64,000 nt of DNA, from the NCBI GenBank assembly GCA_002083525.1, contig LWDM01000070.1:5828-69827 (forward strand), in the 5' to 3' direction. Both the position numbers and the translations under genes were made by a program. The stretch comes from Proteobacteria bacterium SG_bin9 (GTDB taxonomy: Bacteria > Pseudomonadota > Alphaproteobacteria > Rhizobiales > Xanthobacteraceae). Shown piece after piece: positions 1 to 8,848 of this stretch. Position 1 is the first letter of the stretch; each line of letters begins with the position of its first letter. The notes under the pieces were generated by a model. That model did no database searches and was not told where the DNA came from. It saw nothing but the letters and a program-made list of their open reading frames with translations.

Positions 1-2
1 GC

Positions 3-335
3 GAGACGGCGCCGGAGACAGTAGCGTTCCGCGCCGGCGGCGAGACGATTGCGAGCGTCGAGGCGCAGGGGACGGTGGTCGCCAATGGCTTCGTCGAGAC
101 GGTGGCGACGCCGGTGCTCACCGCCGCCCAGCTGACCCAGGTCGGCCGCGGCGTGGCCAAGGCGGCGGAGGTTCAGGTCACGGCCATCGGGCGCGGCCTG
201 ACGCTTGGTCTCGATGCAGCGGCGCGCGAGACGGAGGAGTTCATCGCCGGGTGCGGCAGCGGTGCAGCACCCGGGAAACAAACGAGCCGTGCGGACGGAT
301 TTTTGCCGGAGACCGTCCACGCAGGCATGATATGA
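3..335 (+). CDS. Partial hypothetical protein (C-terminal end)
   Basis: An open frame enters from the left edge and runs to a TGA just before gltD. The visible 110 residues are rich in Ala, Val, Thr and Glu and start inside the gene. The stretch up to about position 250 has the strong G/C third-position bias of a real gene here; the last 25 codons look less coding-like. I recognise no domain. It does not resemble the glycine-rich beta-helix end expected of the large glutamate synthase subunit GltB, which often precedes gltD. A helical, phasin-like protein is possible but only a guess. Confidence 0.45.
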   Translation, partial: ETAPETVAFRAGGETIASVEAQGTVVANGFVETVATPVLTAAQLTQVGRGVAKAAEVQVTAIGRGLTLGLDAAARETEEFIAGCGSGAAPGKQTSRADGFLPETVHAGMI

Positions 336-390
336 GAACCATTCCAAACCGCGCGTGGCGGGGCGGATTAAGCGTTGAAGAGACGGGGCT

Positions 391-1842
391 ATGGGTAAGG
401 TAACAGGCTTTCTCGAGATCGACCGTAGCGACCGCGTGTATGCGCCGGTGGCCGATCGCATCAAGGACTACAAGGAATTTGTGGTTCCGCTGAGCGAGAA
501 AGACCTGCGCGATCAGGCCGCGCGCTGCATGAACTGCGGCATCCCGTATTGCCACGGCACCGGCTCGCTGCAGCCCGGCACGCCCGGCTGCCCGGTCAAC
601 AACCAGATCCCGGACTGGAACGACCTCGTCTACACCGGCAATTGGGAAGAGGCCGCGCGCAACCTGCACTCGACCAACAACTTCCCCGAATTCACCGGCC
701 GCATCTGCCCGGCCCCGTGCGAAGCATCGTGCACGCTGAACATCGACGACAACCCGGTCACCATCAAGACGATCGAATGCGCCATCGTCGACAAGGCTTG
801 GGATTCCGGCTGGCTGAAGCCGGAAGTCGCCGCCGCCAAGACCGGCAAGAAGGTCGCCGTCATCGGCTCGGGCCCGGCAGGCATGGCGTGCGCGCAGCAG
901 CTCGCCCGCGCCGGCCACGAGGTTCATGTCTACGAGAAGTTCGCCAAGGCCGGCGGCCTGCTTCGTTACGGCATCCCCGACTTCAAGATGGAAAAGGGCA
1001 TCATCGACCGCCGCGTGGCGCAGATGGAAGCCGAAGGCGTGACGTTCCACTACAACGCCCACGTCGGCGCAAAGGGCTCGGTCGATCCGCAAGCTTTGCT
1101 GAAGCAGTACGATGCGGTCGCGCTGACTGGCGGCGCGGAAGCGCCGCGCGACCTGCCGATCCCCGGCCGCGAACTCGACGGCATCCACTACGCGATGGAT
1201 TTCCTGCCGCAGCAGAACCGGCGCGTCTCCAACGAGCCGCTCGGCGGCGTGACGGAGATTCTGGCGACCGGCAAGAACGTCGTCGTCATCGGCGGCGGCG
1301 ACACCGGTTCGGACTGCATCGGCACCTCGGTGCGCCATGGCGCCAAGTCGGTGACGCAGCTCGAGATCATGCCGGCCCCGCCGGAGAAGGAAAACAAGGC
1401 GCTGACCTGGCCGAACTGGCCGCTGAAGATGCGCACCTCGTCGTCGCATCAGGAAGGCGCCAAGCGCGAGTTCGCCGTGCTGACGCAGAAGTTCTCAGGC
1501 GCCGACGGCAAGGTGAAAAAGCTGCACGGCATTCAGGTCGATGCGAAGTTCCAGCCGGTGCCCGGCACCGAGTTCGAACTCGAAGCCGATCTCGTGTTGC
1601 TCGCCATGGGCTTCGTGCATCCGGTGCACGAGGGTCTGTTGAAGTCGCTCGGCGTCGACCTCGACCAGCGCGGCAACGTCCGCGCCAACCTCACCGACTA
1701 TCAGACGTCGGTGCCGAAGGTGTTCTCGGCCGGAGACATGCGCCGCGGCCAGTCGCTCGTCGTCTGGGCGATCCGCGAGGGCCGCGTTTGCGCCCGCGCC
1801 ATCGACCAGTACCTGATGGGTTCGAGCACCCTGCCGGGCTGA
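391..1842 (+). CDS. gltD: Glutamate synthase (NADPH) small subunit
   Basis: This is the beta subunit of NADPH-dependent glutamate synthase, which passes electrons from NADPH through FAD and iron-sulfur clusters to the large subunit that makes glutamate from glutamine and 2-oxoglutarate. The 483-residue length is normal for the family. Cysteines at about 46, 49, 54 and 67 and again at 106, 110 and 114 form the N-terminal 4Fe-4S ligand set. An FAD-binding GSGPAG motif lies near residue 160 and a second dinucleotide motif, GGGDTG, near residue 302. The start ATG gives the usual MGKVTGFLEI N-terminus. No GltB reading frame is visible directly upstream, so the large subunit must lie beyond the left edge with the partial gene in between, or elsewhere. 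Confidence 0.97.
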   Translation: MGKVTGFLEIDRSDRVYAPVADRIKDYKEFVVPLSEKDLRDQAARCMNCGIPYCHGTGSLQPGTPGCPVNNQIPDWNDLVYTGNWEEAARNLHSTNNFPEFTGRICPAPCEASCTLNIDDNPVTIKTIECAIVDKAWDSGWLKPEVAAAKTGKKVAVIGSGPAGMACAQQLARAGHEVHVYEKFAKAGGLLRYGIPDFKMEKGIIDRRVAQMEAEGVTFHYNAHVGAKGSVDPQALLKQYDAVALTGGAEAPRDLPIPGRELDGIHYAMDFLPQQNRRVSNEPLGGVTEILATGKNVVVIGGGDTGSDCIGTSVRHGAKSVTQLEIMPAPPEKENKALTWPNWPLKMRTSSSHQEGAKREFAVLTQKFSGADGKVKKLHGIQVDAKFQPVPGTEFELEADLVLLAMGFVHPVHEGLLKSLGVDLDQRGNVRANLTDYQTSVPKVFSAGDMRRGQSLVVWAIREGRVCARAIDQYLMGSSTLPG

Positions 1843-1981
1843 CGCCTCCCCACACAAAGAGAAGCGACCCGAAGCTTAACGCTCCGGGCCGCTGTGCGGT
1901 CCGCTCAGCCGACAGTCGCTTGCGCGACCGGGGGAGACGGCTGGCCGACCGGTGGCTCTCTCACTTGACTTACGCTGACAC

Positions 1982-2551
1982 TTACTTCGTCGAAGGCGTC
2001 GCGCCTGCCGTCGACTGCGAATACTTGAACTGCGGCATCGCCTTCAGCTGTTCCTTCGTCGCGTTAAACACCGCGTGGTCCGGATACATGCGCGGCTCAG
2101 CCGTTGCCGGCGTGGTCGACGCGCCGACCGTCGAGGTGCCGGCGTTCGGACGCGGATTCATGGCGTTACCCGACGGGCTTGCCGGCGTATCCGCCGCTGC
2201 CGACTTCCGTACGATCGGCTCGTTCACGAATTTCAGCTGATCGAACTTCACCGCGACCTCAGACTGGCCGAGGCCCAGAAAGCCGCCGACGCCGATCACA
2301 ACGGTGTCGATCTTGCCGTTCGAGTCGAAAATCAGCTCGCTGATGTCGCCGATCTTCTCGTCATTGTTGTTGTACACGTCGACGCCGATCATCTTCGACG
2401 TCCGCCACTGGCCGGGCTGCGGCGCCGTGATCGAAGCGCCCGATGCGGCAGGCGCCGGGCTCGCTGACGGCGAGGCCTTATCCTGAGCAAGTGCGGGCGT
2501 GACGACGAGCGCGAGCACGAGTGCCGTTGAAGCAAGGAACGTCTTGGTCAT
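1982..2551 (-). CDS. Secreted PRC-barrel domain protein
   Basis: A 189-residue exported protein. The ATG at 2551 is chosen because GGAGG sits 8 bases upstream and the next residues form a clean signal peptide ending in ALA-QD; a longer open frame upstream is not needed. After an Ala/Ser/Pro linker the core (about residues 50-115) reads like a PRC-barrel, with WRTSKMIGVDVYN, a GDISELIFD strand and IGVGGFLGLG. Such small beta-barrels occur in stress-related and envelope proteins; the substrate or partner is unknown. The C-terminal third is low-complexity, with a MYPDHAVF segment. It is a single gene with no obvious operon partner and lies tail to tail with gltD. Confidence 0.85.
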   Translation of the reverse strand: MTKTFLASTALVLALVVTPALAQDKASPSASPAPAASGASITAPQPGQWRTSKMIGVDVYNNNDEKIGDISELIFDSNGKIDTVVIGVGGFLGLGQSEVAVKFDQLKFVNEPIVRKSAAADTPASPSGNAMNPRPNAGTSTVGASTTPATAEPRMYPDHAVFNATKEQLKAMPQFKYSQSTAGATPSTK

Positions 2552-2740
2552 GGGTGATCCTCCATCAATGAATTCGATGTGGGACCAACACGGGAACAGC
2601 GACTGGTGTTCCGTGGAACTCGAAGAGAATGTTCGAATAAAGATTCGATGACACGCTCGCGTCATCACTTTCACAGTGTCGTCGCAAACATTGATGGATA
2701 GGTCGCAACTACTGACTCAAGTTGCGTTCAGTTGTGAACG

Positions 2741-3628
2741 TTACTCCGCCGCCTGCTGCGCAACGGTCGGCGCATCGCCGGCGATCGTTGCACGGCGCAT
2801 GTCGCGCGGCTGGCTCTCATCGTAGCGGCGTACGCGATGCATGGTCTGACGATTGTCCCACATCACGAGATCATGCAGTTTCCACTTGTGCACGTAGACG
2901 TACTTCGCCTGCGTCGCATGTTCGTTGAGATCGCGCAGCAGCACGCGGGCATCGGGAACCGTCATGCCGACGATGCCGCCCGCATGCGACGACAGATACA
3001 ACGACGTGCGGTTCGTCACCGGATGCCGGCGCACGAGGCTCTGCAGCACCGGCTTGAACATCGCCTTTTCTTCCTCGGAGTAATCGAGGAAGCCGAGCGC
3101 GCCGCGCGAATACATCAGCGAGTGCTCGCAGACCATGTCCCTGATCTCGTCCTTCAACTCATCGTCGAGATCGTCGTACGCCGCGCGCATGTCGGCGAAT
3201 TCGGTATTGCCGCCCTTGGTGTTCAGCGTCCGCGCCGACAGCATCGAATATTTCGCGGGGATGGGTCGGAACGAACTGTCGGAATGCCAGAGGCAATTGC
3301 CGAGGCCGAACAGGCGCTGCCGATCGTCCAGCGCGCGCGGCGCGCCGTCCTTGTCGAGGTTGGAAACATCCGCGAGGCCGGTCTTGAGCCGATAGTCTTC
3401 CGGCTTCGTCACGCTCGCGCCTTTCGGCACCTCGGGCGTTCCGAAGTTCTTCGCGAAATCCATCTGCTGTTCGTCGTTGAACGGCTGATCGTGGAAAACC
3501 AGCACCGCGTAACGATCCATCCCTGCTTCGATCGCCGCGACATCCTCGCGCGCGAGCGGCTTGGTGAGATCGACGCCGGAGACTTCGCCGGCAATGACGG
3601 GATGCAGCGGACGGATCGCGATAGCCAT
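2741..3628 (-). CDS. TauD/TfdA-family 2-oxoglutarate/Fe(II) dioxygenase
   Basis: A non-haem iron dioxygenase of 295 residues that should couple 2-oxoglutarate decarboxylation to hydroxylation of a small acidic substrate. The iron ligands are visible as H115-x-D117 in WHSDSSF and H264 in MWDNRQTMHR, with a 2-oxoglutarate-binding arginine about 11 residues later (R275). This spacing is close to that of 2,4-D dioxygenase TfdA, and the N-terminus (RPLHPVIAGEVSGVD) also fits TfdA/TauD. Bradyrhizobia carry TfdA-alpha genes that act on phenoxyacetates poorly, so the natural substrate is open. GGGAGAAA lies upstream of the ATG. It stands alone without transport or tfd-pathway genes. Confidence 0.9.
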   Translation of the reverse strand: MAIAIRPLHPVIAGEVSGVDLTKPLAREDVAAIEAGMDRYAVLVFHDQPFNDEQQMDFAKNFGTPEVPKGASVTKPEDYRLKTGLADVSNLDKDGAPRALDDRQRLFGLGNCLWHSDSSFRPIPAKYSMLSARTLNTKGGNTEFADMRAAYDDLDDELKDEIRDMVCEHSLMYSRGALGFLDYSEEEKAMFKPVLQSLVRRHPVTNRTSLYLSSHAGGIVGMTVPDARVLLRDLNEHATQAKYVYVHKWKLHDLVMWDNRQTMHRVRRYDESQPRDMRRATIAGDAPTVAQQAAE

Positions 3629-3759
3629 GGCGTTTCTCCCTTTCGTGCGCTTTCAGCGCATCGTGATTGGAGAAAAGTCTGCCACGCGGCAACGCCAAGT
3701 CAGCGCGCAGCGCACGCGCGCCGCCTTAGCAAGAAACGCATTCGTATCGTCTGACGGAA

Positions 3760-5511
3760 TTAGCGGAAGAAGCCGCCCGGTGCCGATGCCGACGGACCGA
3801 CCGGGCCCGGCGGGCGTGGCGCGTTCGGATTGAAGAAACGCGGACGCTGCGGTTGCACCTGCGGCTGCGGCGCAGGCTGCGTGAACCCGAAGAAGCCGCC
3901 GGTCGGTTGCGGTTGCGTCTGCTGAATGCGCGGACGGCGCGGCTTCGGCGGCGTTGCGCCGGGAGCATTCGGATCCGTCGATGCGACTGCTGCTCCGGAC
4001 AAAGGCGGTGCCGCAGGCTTCACGGCGACCGGCGTCGGCGGCGTTGCACCCGGCTCGAGACGGCCGATCTCGCGGCGCGGCCACGAGGCATCGTCGGCGC
4101 GGCCGGCAATCGAGGCAATCGCCTCGCCCTTCACCAGCGTGCGTGCAGCCAGCGCGTCAATCGCGGCGGGACGCGTGCCCGTTCCGCCCAGCAACTCGTC
4201 GCTGCGAATGGAAGACGCGACCAGCGGCAACACGGGTCCGGCGAGCGGGCGCGGCGTCGGACCAGCCGGCACATCGGGACGCGCGTTCGGATCGGGCGTT
4301 CCCGGATCGACCGGCAGCGCAATCGGCGTGCGCGATGCCAGCACGCGGCGGATTTCGCGGTCGGTGTAGTGCGCGAGCTTGCGCGCGCCGGGCTTGGTGA
4401 AGAACACGCCGTCGGGCGTACGCAGGCGGCGGATCTGACCTTCGAAGTCCGGGCCTTGCTGCATGAAGCGGCCGGACTCATCGACGAAGCCATCCCACAC
4501 GTCGACATAGGTGATGCCGGCGCGGCCGGCGGCATCGCGATAGAGCGAGGTCAGAAACAGCATGTCGGACGTGCCCTTCGGGCCGCGCAGCGCCGGCAAT
4601 CCGACCCACAGCACCGGCACGCCCTTCGACTTCACCGCCGCGATCATCTCATCGATCTTCTTCGAATAAAGCTCGACCCAGCGATCCTCGCGAAACTCGT
4701 GCAGCGCACCGGCGCGGCCGCGCTCGGGCGCCGCGATCTGCGGCTGCTCGTCGTCGGCATCGGCTTCCGCATCCGGCTTGTCGTCGGGCTTCGCCGCAAT
4801 CGCGGTTTCGCCGGGTGCGCCGTCCGGCTTGGTTTCAGGCTTCGCGTCGGCGGCCTTCGGCTCGCCCGGCTTGGCGTCGGCAGGCTTGGCATCGCCGGGC
4901 TTGGCCTTTGCATCTTTCTTCGCCGGATCGTCCTTCTTCTTCTCGACGATCGTCTCGCGGATCGCGGCGCGGTCGTGCAGACCCAGCATCACGACGATCG
5001 CGTCCGGCTTTTCCTTGGCGAGAATGCCCTTGGCCGCGGCGGCCCAGTCGACCGGATCGCCCTTCGGCTGATAACGGATCAGGCCCGACACCGTCTTGTG
5101 CCGGCGGATCACGCCGAGATCGTTGTTTTCCGAGAACGCGTCTTCGAGACCGTAAGCCAGCCAGTCAGCCATCGCATCGCCGAGCACGAGCACGGTGCGC
5201 TCCGGCGGAAATTCCTGTTTCGCCGGCGCGGGTGCACGCGAATAGTCGACCGGACGCGGCGCCGCCTTCGGCTGCTGCGACTCGAACGGCGCGAAGAAGC
5301 CGCCGAAGCCGCCCGGCTGTTGCTGCTGCGGGACCTGACGCTGCGGGCGCGGCGGCTGGTTCGGGAAGCCGAACCCGAAGAACTGCGCCGATGCCGGCGC
5401 GAGAATGCCGAACACCATGCCCATCGCGAGCACGAGCAGCGTCGTCCGGCTCATCCCCTTCACGGGAGAGGGCGGCGCCTTGCGCGGGAGCTTGTCCTTG
5501 CGGTTCAGCAT
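3760..5511 (-). CDS. DUF459 protein with degenerate SGNH-hydrolase fold
   Basis: A 583-residue envelope protein. Residues 20-43 form a signal peptide or anchor ending in ASAQ, followed by Pro/Gln-rich sequence. The DUF459 core (about 103-380) has the SGNH layout, but the catalytic positions look changed: the Ser block reads LGDAMADW (Ala in place of Ser), the third block reads MLGLHDR (His where Asn is usual) and the last block reads DGVFFTKPGARKLAHY (Phe where DxxH is usual). A charged Lys/Asp/Ala/Pro repeat (about 195-250) interrupts the domain, and the C-terminus is Pro-rich. ATG 5511 is used; ATG 5454 directly before the hydrophobic segment is an alternative. It lies just downstream of the transglycosylase gene on the same strand, suggesting a cell-wall role. 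Confidence 0.85.
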   Translation of the reverse strand: MLNRKDKLPRKAPPSPVKGMSRTTLLVLAMGMVFGILAPASAQFFGFGFPNQPPRPQRQVPQQQQPGGFGGFFAPFESQQPKAAPRPVDYSRAPAPAKQEFPPERTVLVLGDAMADWLAYGLEDAFSENNDLGVIRRHKTVSGLIRYQPKGDPVDWAAAAKGILAKEKPDAIVVMLGLHDRAAIRETIVEKKKDDPAKKDAKAKPGDAKPADAKPGEPKAADAKPETKPDGAPGETAIAAKPDDKPDAEADADDEQPQIAAPERGRAGALHEFREDRWVELYSKKIDEMIAAVKSKGVPVLWVGLPALRGPKGTSDMLFLTSLYRDAAGRAGITYVDVWDGFVDESGRFMQQGPDFEGQIRRLRTPDGVFFTKPGARKLAHYTDREIRRVLASRTPIALPVDPGTPDPNARPDVPAGPTPRPLAGPVLPLVASSIRSDELLGGTGTRPAAIDALAARTLVKGEAIASIAGRADDASWPRREIGRLEPGATPPTPVAVKPAAPPLSGAAVASTDPNAPGATPPKPRRPRIQQTQPQPTGGFFGFTQPAPQPQVQPQRPRFFNPNAPRPPGPVGPSASAPGGFFR

Positions 5512-5641
5512 GCGATGTCAGGTCAAAATGGGGCCGCGCTGACCATAGCAGAAATTCGAGCGGATTCGCGGCAATTCGCGCCCATAAACGCGTACGGACG
5601 CGCGCCGTCAAGAGCGGGAAAAGGAAAGTGACCTGAAAGGG

Positions 5642-7069
5642 TTACCGGCCGCTGCGCAGCCGCGCCAGCACGCTCGACGAGGCAAAGCCGTCGGCGGGCG
5701 CGCCGACCGACGCCTGGAAGCTGCGCAGCGCCTTCTGGGTTTCCCCGCTGAGCGAGCCATCCGGCTCGCCGCGATAGAAGCCGCGGGTCGCCAGCAGCTG
5801 CTGCAGCTCAAGCCGCTCGGCGCGGGTCAGCACCTTCTCGTCACGCGGCCAGGCCTGCACGAACGGCTGGCCACCGCGCAGCCGGTCGGCGAAATGTCCG
5901 ATCGCCAGCGCATATGCTTCCGACGGGTTGTAGCGCATGATCGCCCTGAAATTCAGCAGCATCAGGAAGCCCGGGCCGCCCGCGCCGCCCGGCGCGATCA
6001 GGTAGGCCTGATCGACCGTGCGCGGAAAATCTTTGCCGCCCGCACGCTTGATGCCGAGCGACTGCCACTGCGCCACCGTCATCATGCGGCGATCCGCATA
6101 AAGGTAGTTGAACTTCGGCGGGATCACGACCTCATAGCCCCAGGTCTGACCGGTTTGCCAGCTCGACTTTTTGAACTTGTTCGAGGTCGACGCGATGATG
6201 TCCGGCACCGACTCGACGATGTTGCGGCGGCCGTCGCCGTCGAAATCGACCGCGTCGCGCTTGAACGCGGTGGGCATGAACTGCGTCGCGCCGAATGCAC
6301 CGGCCCACGAGCCTTTCAGCAGTTCGGGCTTCACGTCGCCGCGATTGAGAATTTCCAGCGTCGCAAGGAATTCGTCCTTGAAGTACTTCTGCCGCCGCCC
6401 GATGCAGGCGAGCGTCGCGGTCGAGCGCACCACCGGACGATCGCCGGCCTGCGTCGAATAGTTCGATTCGATGCCCCAGATCGCCGCGATGATGTAGCGA
6501 TCGACGCCGTAGGCCTTTTCCGCCTGTTCGAAGATCGCCGCATGCTTGGTCAGCATCTCGCGGCCGCGCGCGAGCCGCGCATCGGTGACGAGAATGTCGA
6601 GATAATCCCACACCGCCTTGGTGAATTCCGGCTGCGCGTCGACGAGGTCCATGATGCGCAGGTCCGGCGTCAGGCCGGCGGTGAAGCGGCGGAAGTTTTC
6701 AGACGGAATGCCGCGGCGCGCGGCGTCGCCTTCGAAGCCGGCAACGCAGGTCGAGAAGTTCGCGGCCGACTGACGGATCGCGCTCGCGGTCATCAGCGGA
6801 TGACCGGACTGGCCGTCCTCACCGCTCCACTCCTTCGGCGCGCTGCCGCCGGATGGCGCGGGCGCCACTTGAGCAGGCTGCGACGGCGCGAACTGCTGCG
6901 GCTGTGCCGTCTGTGTCCGGTTGACCGAGCCGGTGAAGAGATCCTGGATCGCGGAGAACGGGTTGTTCTGCGCATGGCCGGTCGCGGGCGCCAAGCAGAC
7001 ACCGAGGCCCGCCGCCGCAACAACCAATCCATTGCGCCAAACGCGCGCTGCCGTCGAAACCCGCATCAT
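5642..7069 (-). CDS. Lytic murein transglycosylase, MltB family
   Basis: A periplasmic peptidoglycan-cleaving enzyme of 475 residues. After a signal peptide (about 1-33, ending GHAQ) and a Gln/Pro-rich linker, the catalytic domain spans about 90-395. The catalytic glutamate is E201 in the block IAAIWGIESNYSTQAG, the MltB/SltB-type signature; the later GAFGATQFMPTAF block is also typical. A C-terminal peptidoglycan-binding helical domain (about 410-470, LQQLLATRGFYRGEPDG) is present, as in many alphaproteobacterial homologues. Two ATG codons in tandem make the exact start uncertain by one residue. The gene is divergent from galU and precedes the DUF459 gene on the same strand. Confidence 0.95.
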   Translation of the reverse strand: MMRVSTAARVWRNGLVVAAAGLGVCLAPATGHAQNNPFSAIQDLFTGSVNRTQTAQPQQFAPSQPAQVAPAPSGGSAPKEWSGEDGQSGHPLMTASAIRQSAANFSTCVAGFEGDAARRGIPSENFRRFTAGLTPDLRIMDLVDAQPEFTKAVWDYLDILVTDARLARGREMLTKHAAIFEQAEKAYGVDRYIIAAIWGIESNYSTQAGDRPVVRSTATLACIGRRQKYFKDEFLATLEILNRGDVKPELLKGSWAGAFGATQFMPTAFKRDAVDFDGDGRRNIVESVPDIIASTSNKFKKSSWQTGQTWGYEVVIPPKFNYLYADRRMMTVAQWQSLGIKRAGGKDFPRTVDQAYLIAPGGAGGPGFLMLLNFRAIMRYNPSEAYALAIGHFADRLRGGQPFVQAWPRDEKVLTRAERLELQQLLATRGFYRGEPDGSLSGETQKALRSFQASVGAPADGFASSSVLARLRSGR

Positions 7070-7315
7070 GAAATCCGCCCAGTCCGGATGGTGATAATGT
7101 ATCAGGCCCGCCTGTGGTTTCCACGGGCTTAACGATCAGCGAATTCCCCTCGGAAATGTGCAGCTTTGCCGCAGGCGAGCCGGTATCCTGCTCAGGTTCC
7201 GTTCATCCGCTGCTCGCTAGAGCAGACATGTAAAACCTGCTACCCAGCCACCGTTTTGCCTCTTGCGCGTGGCCAATCAGAAGAAACGTCCCTCCTTCCA
7301 GCCTCACGAGACATC

Positions 7316-8188
7316 ATGAAAATCCGCAAAGCCGTGTTTCCCGTCGCCGGTCTCGGCACCCGTTTCCTGCCCGCCACCAAGGCGATGCCGAAGGAAATGC
7401 TCACCGTGGTCGATCGCCCGCTGATCCAGCACGTGGTCGACGAGGCGCTGGAAGCCGGCATCGAGCATCTCGTGTTTGTCACCGGCCGCAACAAGGGCGT
7501 GATCGAGGATCACTTCGACCGCCCTTATGAGCTGGAAGACACGCTGAAGGAGCGCAACAAGATCAAGGAAATGGACATCCTCGAGCGCGACCAGCCGCAG
7601 GCGGGCGCGACCTCGTTCACGCGCCAGCAGGCGCCGCTCGGTCTCGGCCATGCGGTGTGGTGCGCGCGCGACATTATCGGCGACGAGCCGTTCGCAGTGC
7701 TGCTGCCGGACGTGCTGGTGAAGCACAAGCCGAGCGGCCTGAAGCAGATGATCGACGCGGCGAACGCCGCCGGCGTCACCAAGGCCAATCTCATCGCGGT
7801 GGAAGAAGTGCCGATGGAAGTCGTGCACATGTACGGCGTCGTCGGCGTCGGCAAACCGAAGGGCGAGATGTTCGAGATCGATGCCATGGTCGAGAAGCCG
7901 AAGCGCGAGGCCGCGCCGTCGAATCTCTCGATCACCGGCCGCTACATCCTGCAGCCTGATATTTTCAAGATTCTCGAAACGCAGGAGCGCGGCGCCGGCG
8001 GCGAAATCCAGCTCACCGACGGCATGCGTGCGCTGGCCGGCAAGCAGCCGTTCTACGGCTTCAAGTTCAAGGGCAAGAGCTACGACTGCGGCTCGAAGTC
8101 GGGCTTCCTCGCCGCCAACATCGCGTACGCGATGGATCGCGAGGACCTGCGCGGCGAACTGCTCGCGGAAATGAAGAAGTATGTTTGA
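7316..8188 (+). CDS. galU: UTP--glucose-1-phosphate uridylyltransferase
   Basis: GalU makes UDP-glucose from UTP and glucose-1-phosphate, feeding exopolysaccharide, lipopolysaccharide and glucan synthesis in the cytoplasm. The 290-residue protein begins MKIRKAVFPVAGLGTRFLPA, which contains the nucleotide-binding signature (GLGTRFLPATK at residues 12-22). Other family blocks are visible: EALEAGIEHLVFVTGRNK, the VEKP motif, and the C-terminal GKSYDCGSKSGFLAAN. An upstream in-frame extension of 50 codons has no conserved look and is left out. Length and blocks are typical, so the assignment is secure. Confidence 0.97.
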   Translation: MKIRKAVFPVAGLGTRFLPATKAMPKEMLTVVDRPLIQHVVDEALEAGIEHLVFVTGRNKGVIEDHFDRPYELEDTLKERNKIKEMDILERDQPQAGATSFTRQQAPLGLGHAVWCARDIIGDEPFAVLLPDVLVKHKPSGLKQMIDAANAAGVTKANLIAVEEVPMEVVHMYGVVGVGKPKGEMFEIDAMVEKPKREAAPSNLSITGRYILQPDIFKILETQERGAGGEIQLTDGMRALAGKQPFYGFKFKGKSYDCGSKSGFLAANIAYAMDREDLRGELLAEMKKYV

Positions 8189-8218
8189 GGCGCCACGCCC
8201 AGCGCAGCTCCACCTACC

Positions 8219-8376
8219 CGTCATTCCGGGGCGCACCACTTGGTGCGAGCCCGGAATCCATACGCCTCAGCAGAGGCGAGACGGATGGCAGAAAAGACGG
8301 TAACTCGCTCAGCAACTCCCAACACTCACAGGGGATATGGATTCCGGGCTCGTGCTCCGCACGCCCCGGAATGACG
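8219..8376. repeat. Palindromic intergenic repeat, copy 1
   Basis: A 158-bp element bounded by perfect 15-bp inverted repeats (CGTCATTCCGGGGCG at the left end and its reverse complement at the right). Inner arms GAGCCCGGAATCCATA and TATGGATTCCGGGCTC also pair. A second copy lies at 8648-8830. It encodes nothing; it looks like a MITE-like or REP-like element of a kind frequent between genes in Bradyrhizobium relatives. Confidence 0.85.
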
Positions 8377-8377
8377 G

Positions 8378-8494
8378 CTACACCAGATCATCCGTCTTCG
8401 ACGTCACCGGCGGGCGCGCCGTTGCGGCCGCCAGCTTCGTCTGGCTCGACATCCAGCCGGATGCGATAATCCACGGCAGGTAAAAGAACATCAT
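8378..8494 (-). CDS. Possible 38-aa small membrane protein
   Basis: A short frame starting MMFFYLPWIIASGWM and ending in a polar Thr/Lys/Asp-rich tail, stopping two bases beyond repeat copy 1. The N-terminal 15 residues could form one membrane segment. An ACGGAG-like ribosome site lies about 8 bases before the double ATG. It is too short to prove from base composition, and no family is recognised. It fills the only non-repeat space between the two repeat copies, so it may be a real small gene or chance. Confidence 0.4.
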   Translation of the reverse strand: MMFFYLPWIIASGWMSSQTKLAAATARPPVTSKTDDLV

Positions 8495-8647
8495 GGCAGA
8501 AACTCCGTAGGAACAACTCGTCCTGTTGCGTGACAAACGCTTCACAGGAACGCCATGTTCCGGCAAGAAACCCGCGACCACGACGGAACAAAATCCACAG
8601 GTCATTCCTAGCGCCACCCACTTCGTCATTCCGGACCGCTCCCCCTC

Positions 8648-8830
8648 CGTCATTCCGGGGCGCGTCACTTGACGCGAGCCCGGAATCCATACTCCTCAGC
8701 CGAGGCGAGGCGGATGGTAGAAATGACTCAGCGAATCCAACTTACACAGGGGATATGGATTCCGGGCTCGCTCGCACGCAGCCGAGTGCACGTGGGGCTG
8801 CGCATGATATGCTCGCGCCCCGGAATGACG
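8648..8830. repeat. Palindromic intergenic repeat, copy 2
   Basis: A 183-bp copy of the element at 8219, with the same perfect 15-bp terminal inverted repeats and inner GGAATCCATA/TATGGATTCC arms. The centre differs in length and sequence from copy 1, as expected of a structure kept by its ends. A further fragment of the end sequence (GTCATTCCGG) lies at about 8625. The rest of 8495-8647 shows nothing else. Confidence 0.85.
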
Positions 8831-8848
8831 AGGTAACAGATAACTGAC

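Noticed and set aside
3853..5631. 592-codon plus-strand frame opposite the DUF459 gene
   Set aside because: Arg-rich composition typical of an antisense shadow; the minus strand has signal peptide and DUF459 blocks.
8530..8847. 105-codon plus-strand frame in the repeat region
   Set aside because: Most of it is repeat copy 2, and its protein shows no coherent pattern.
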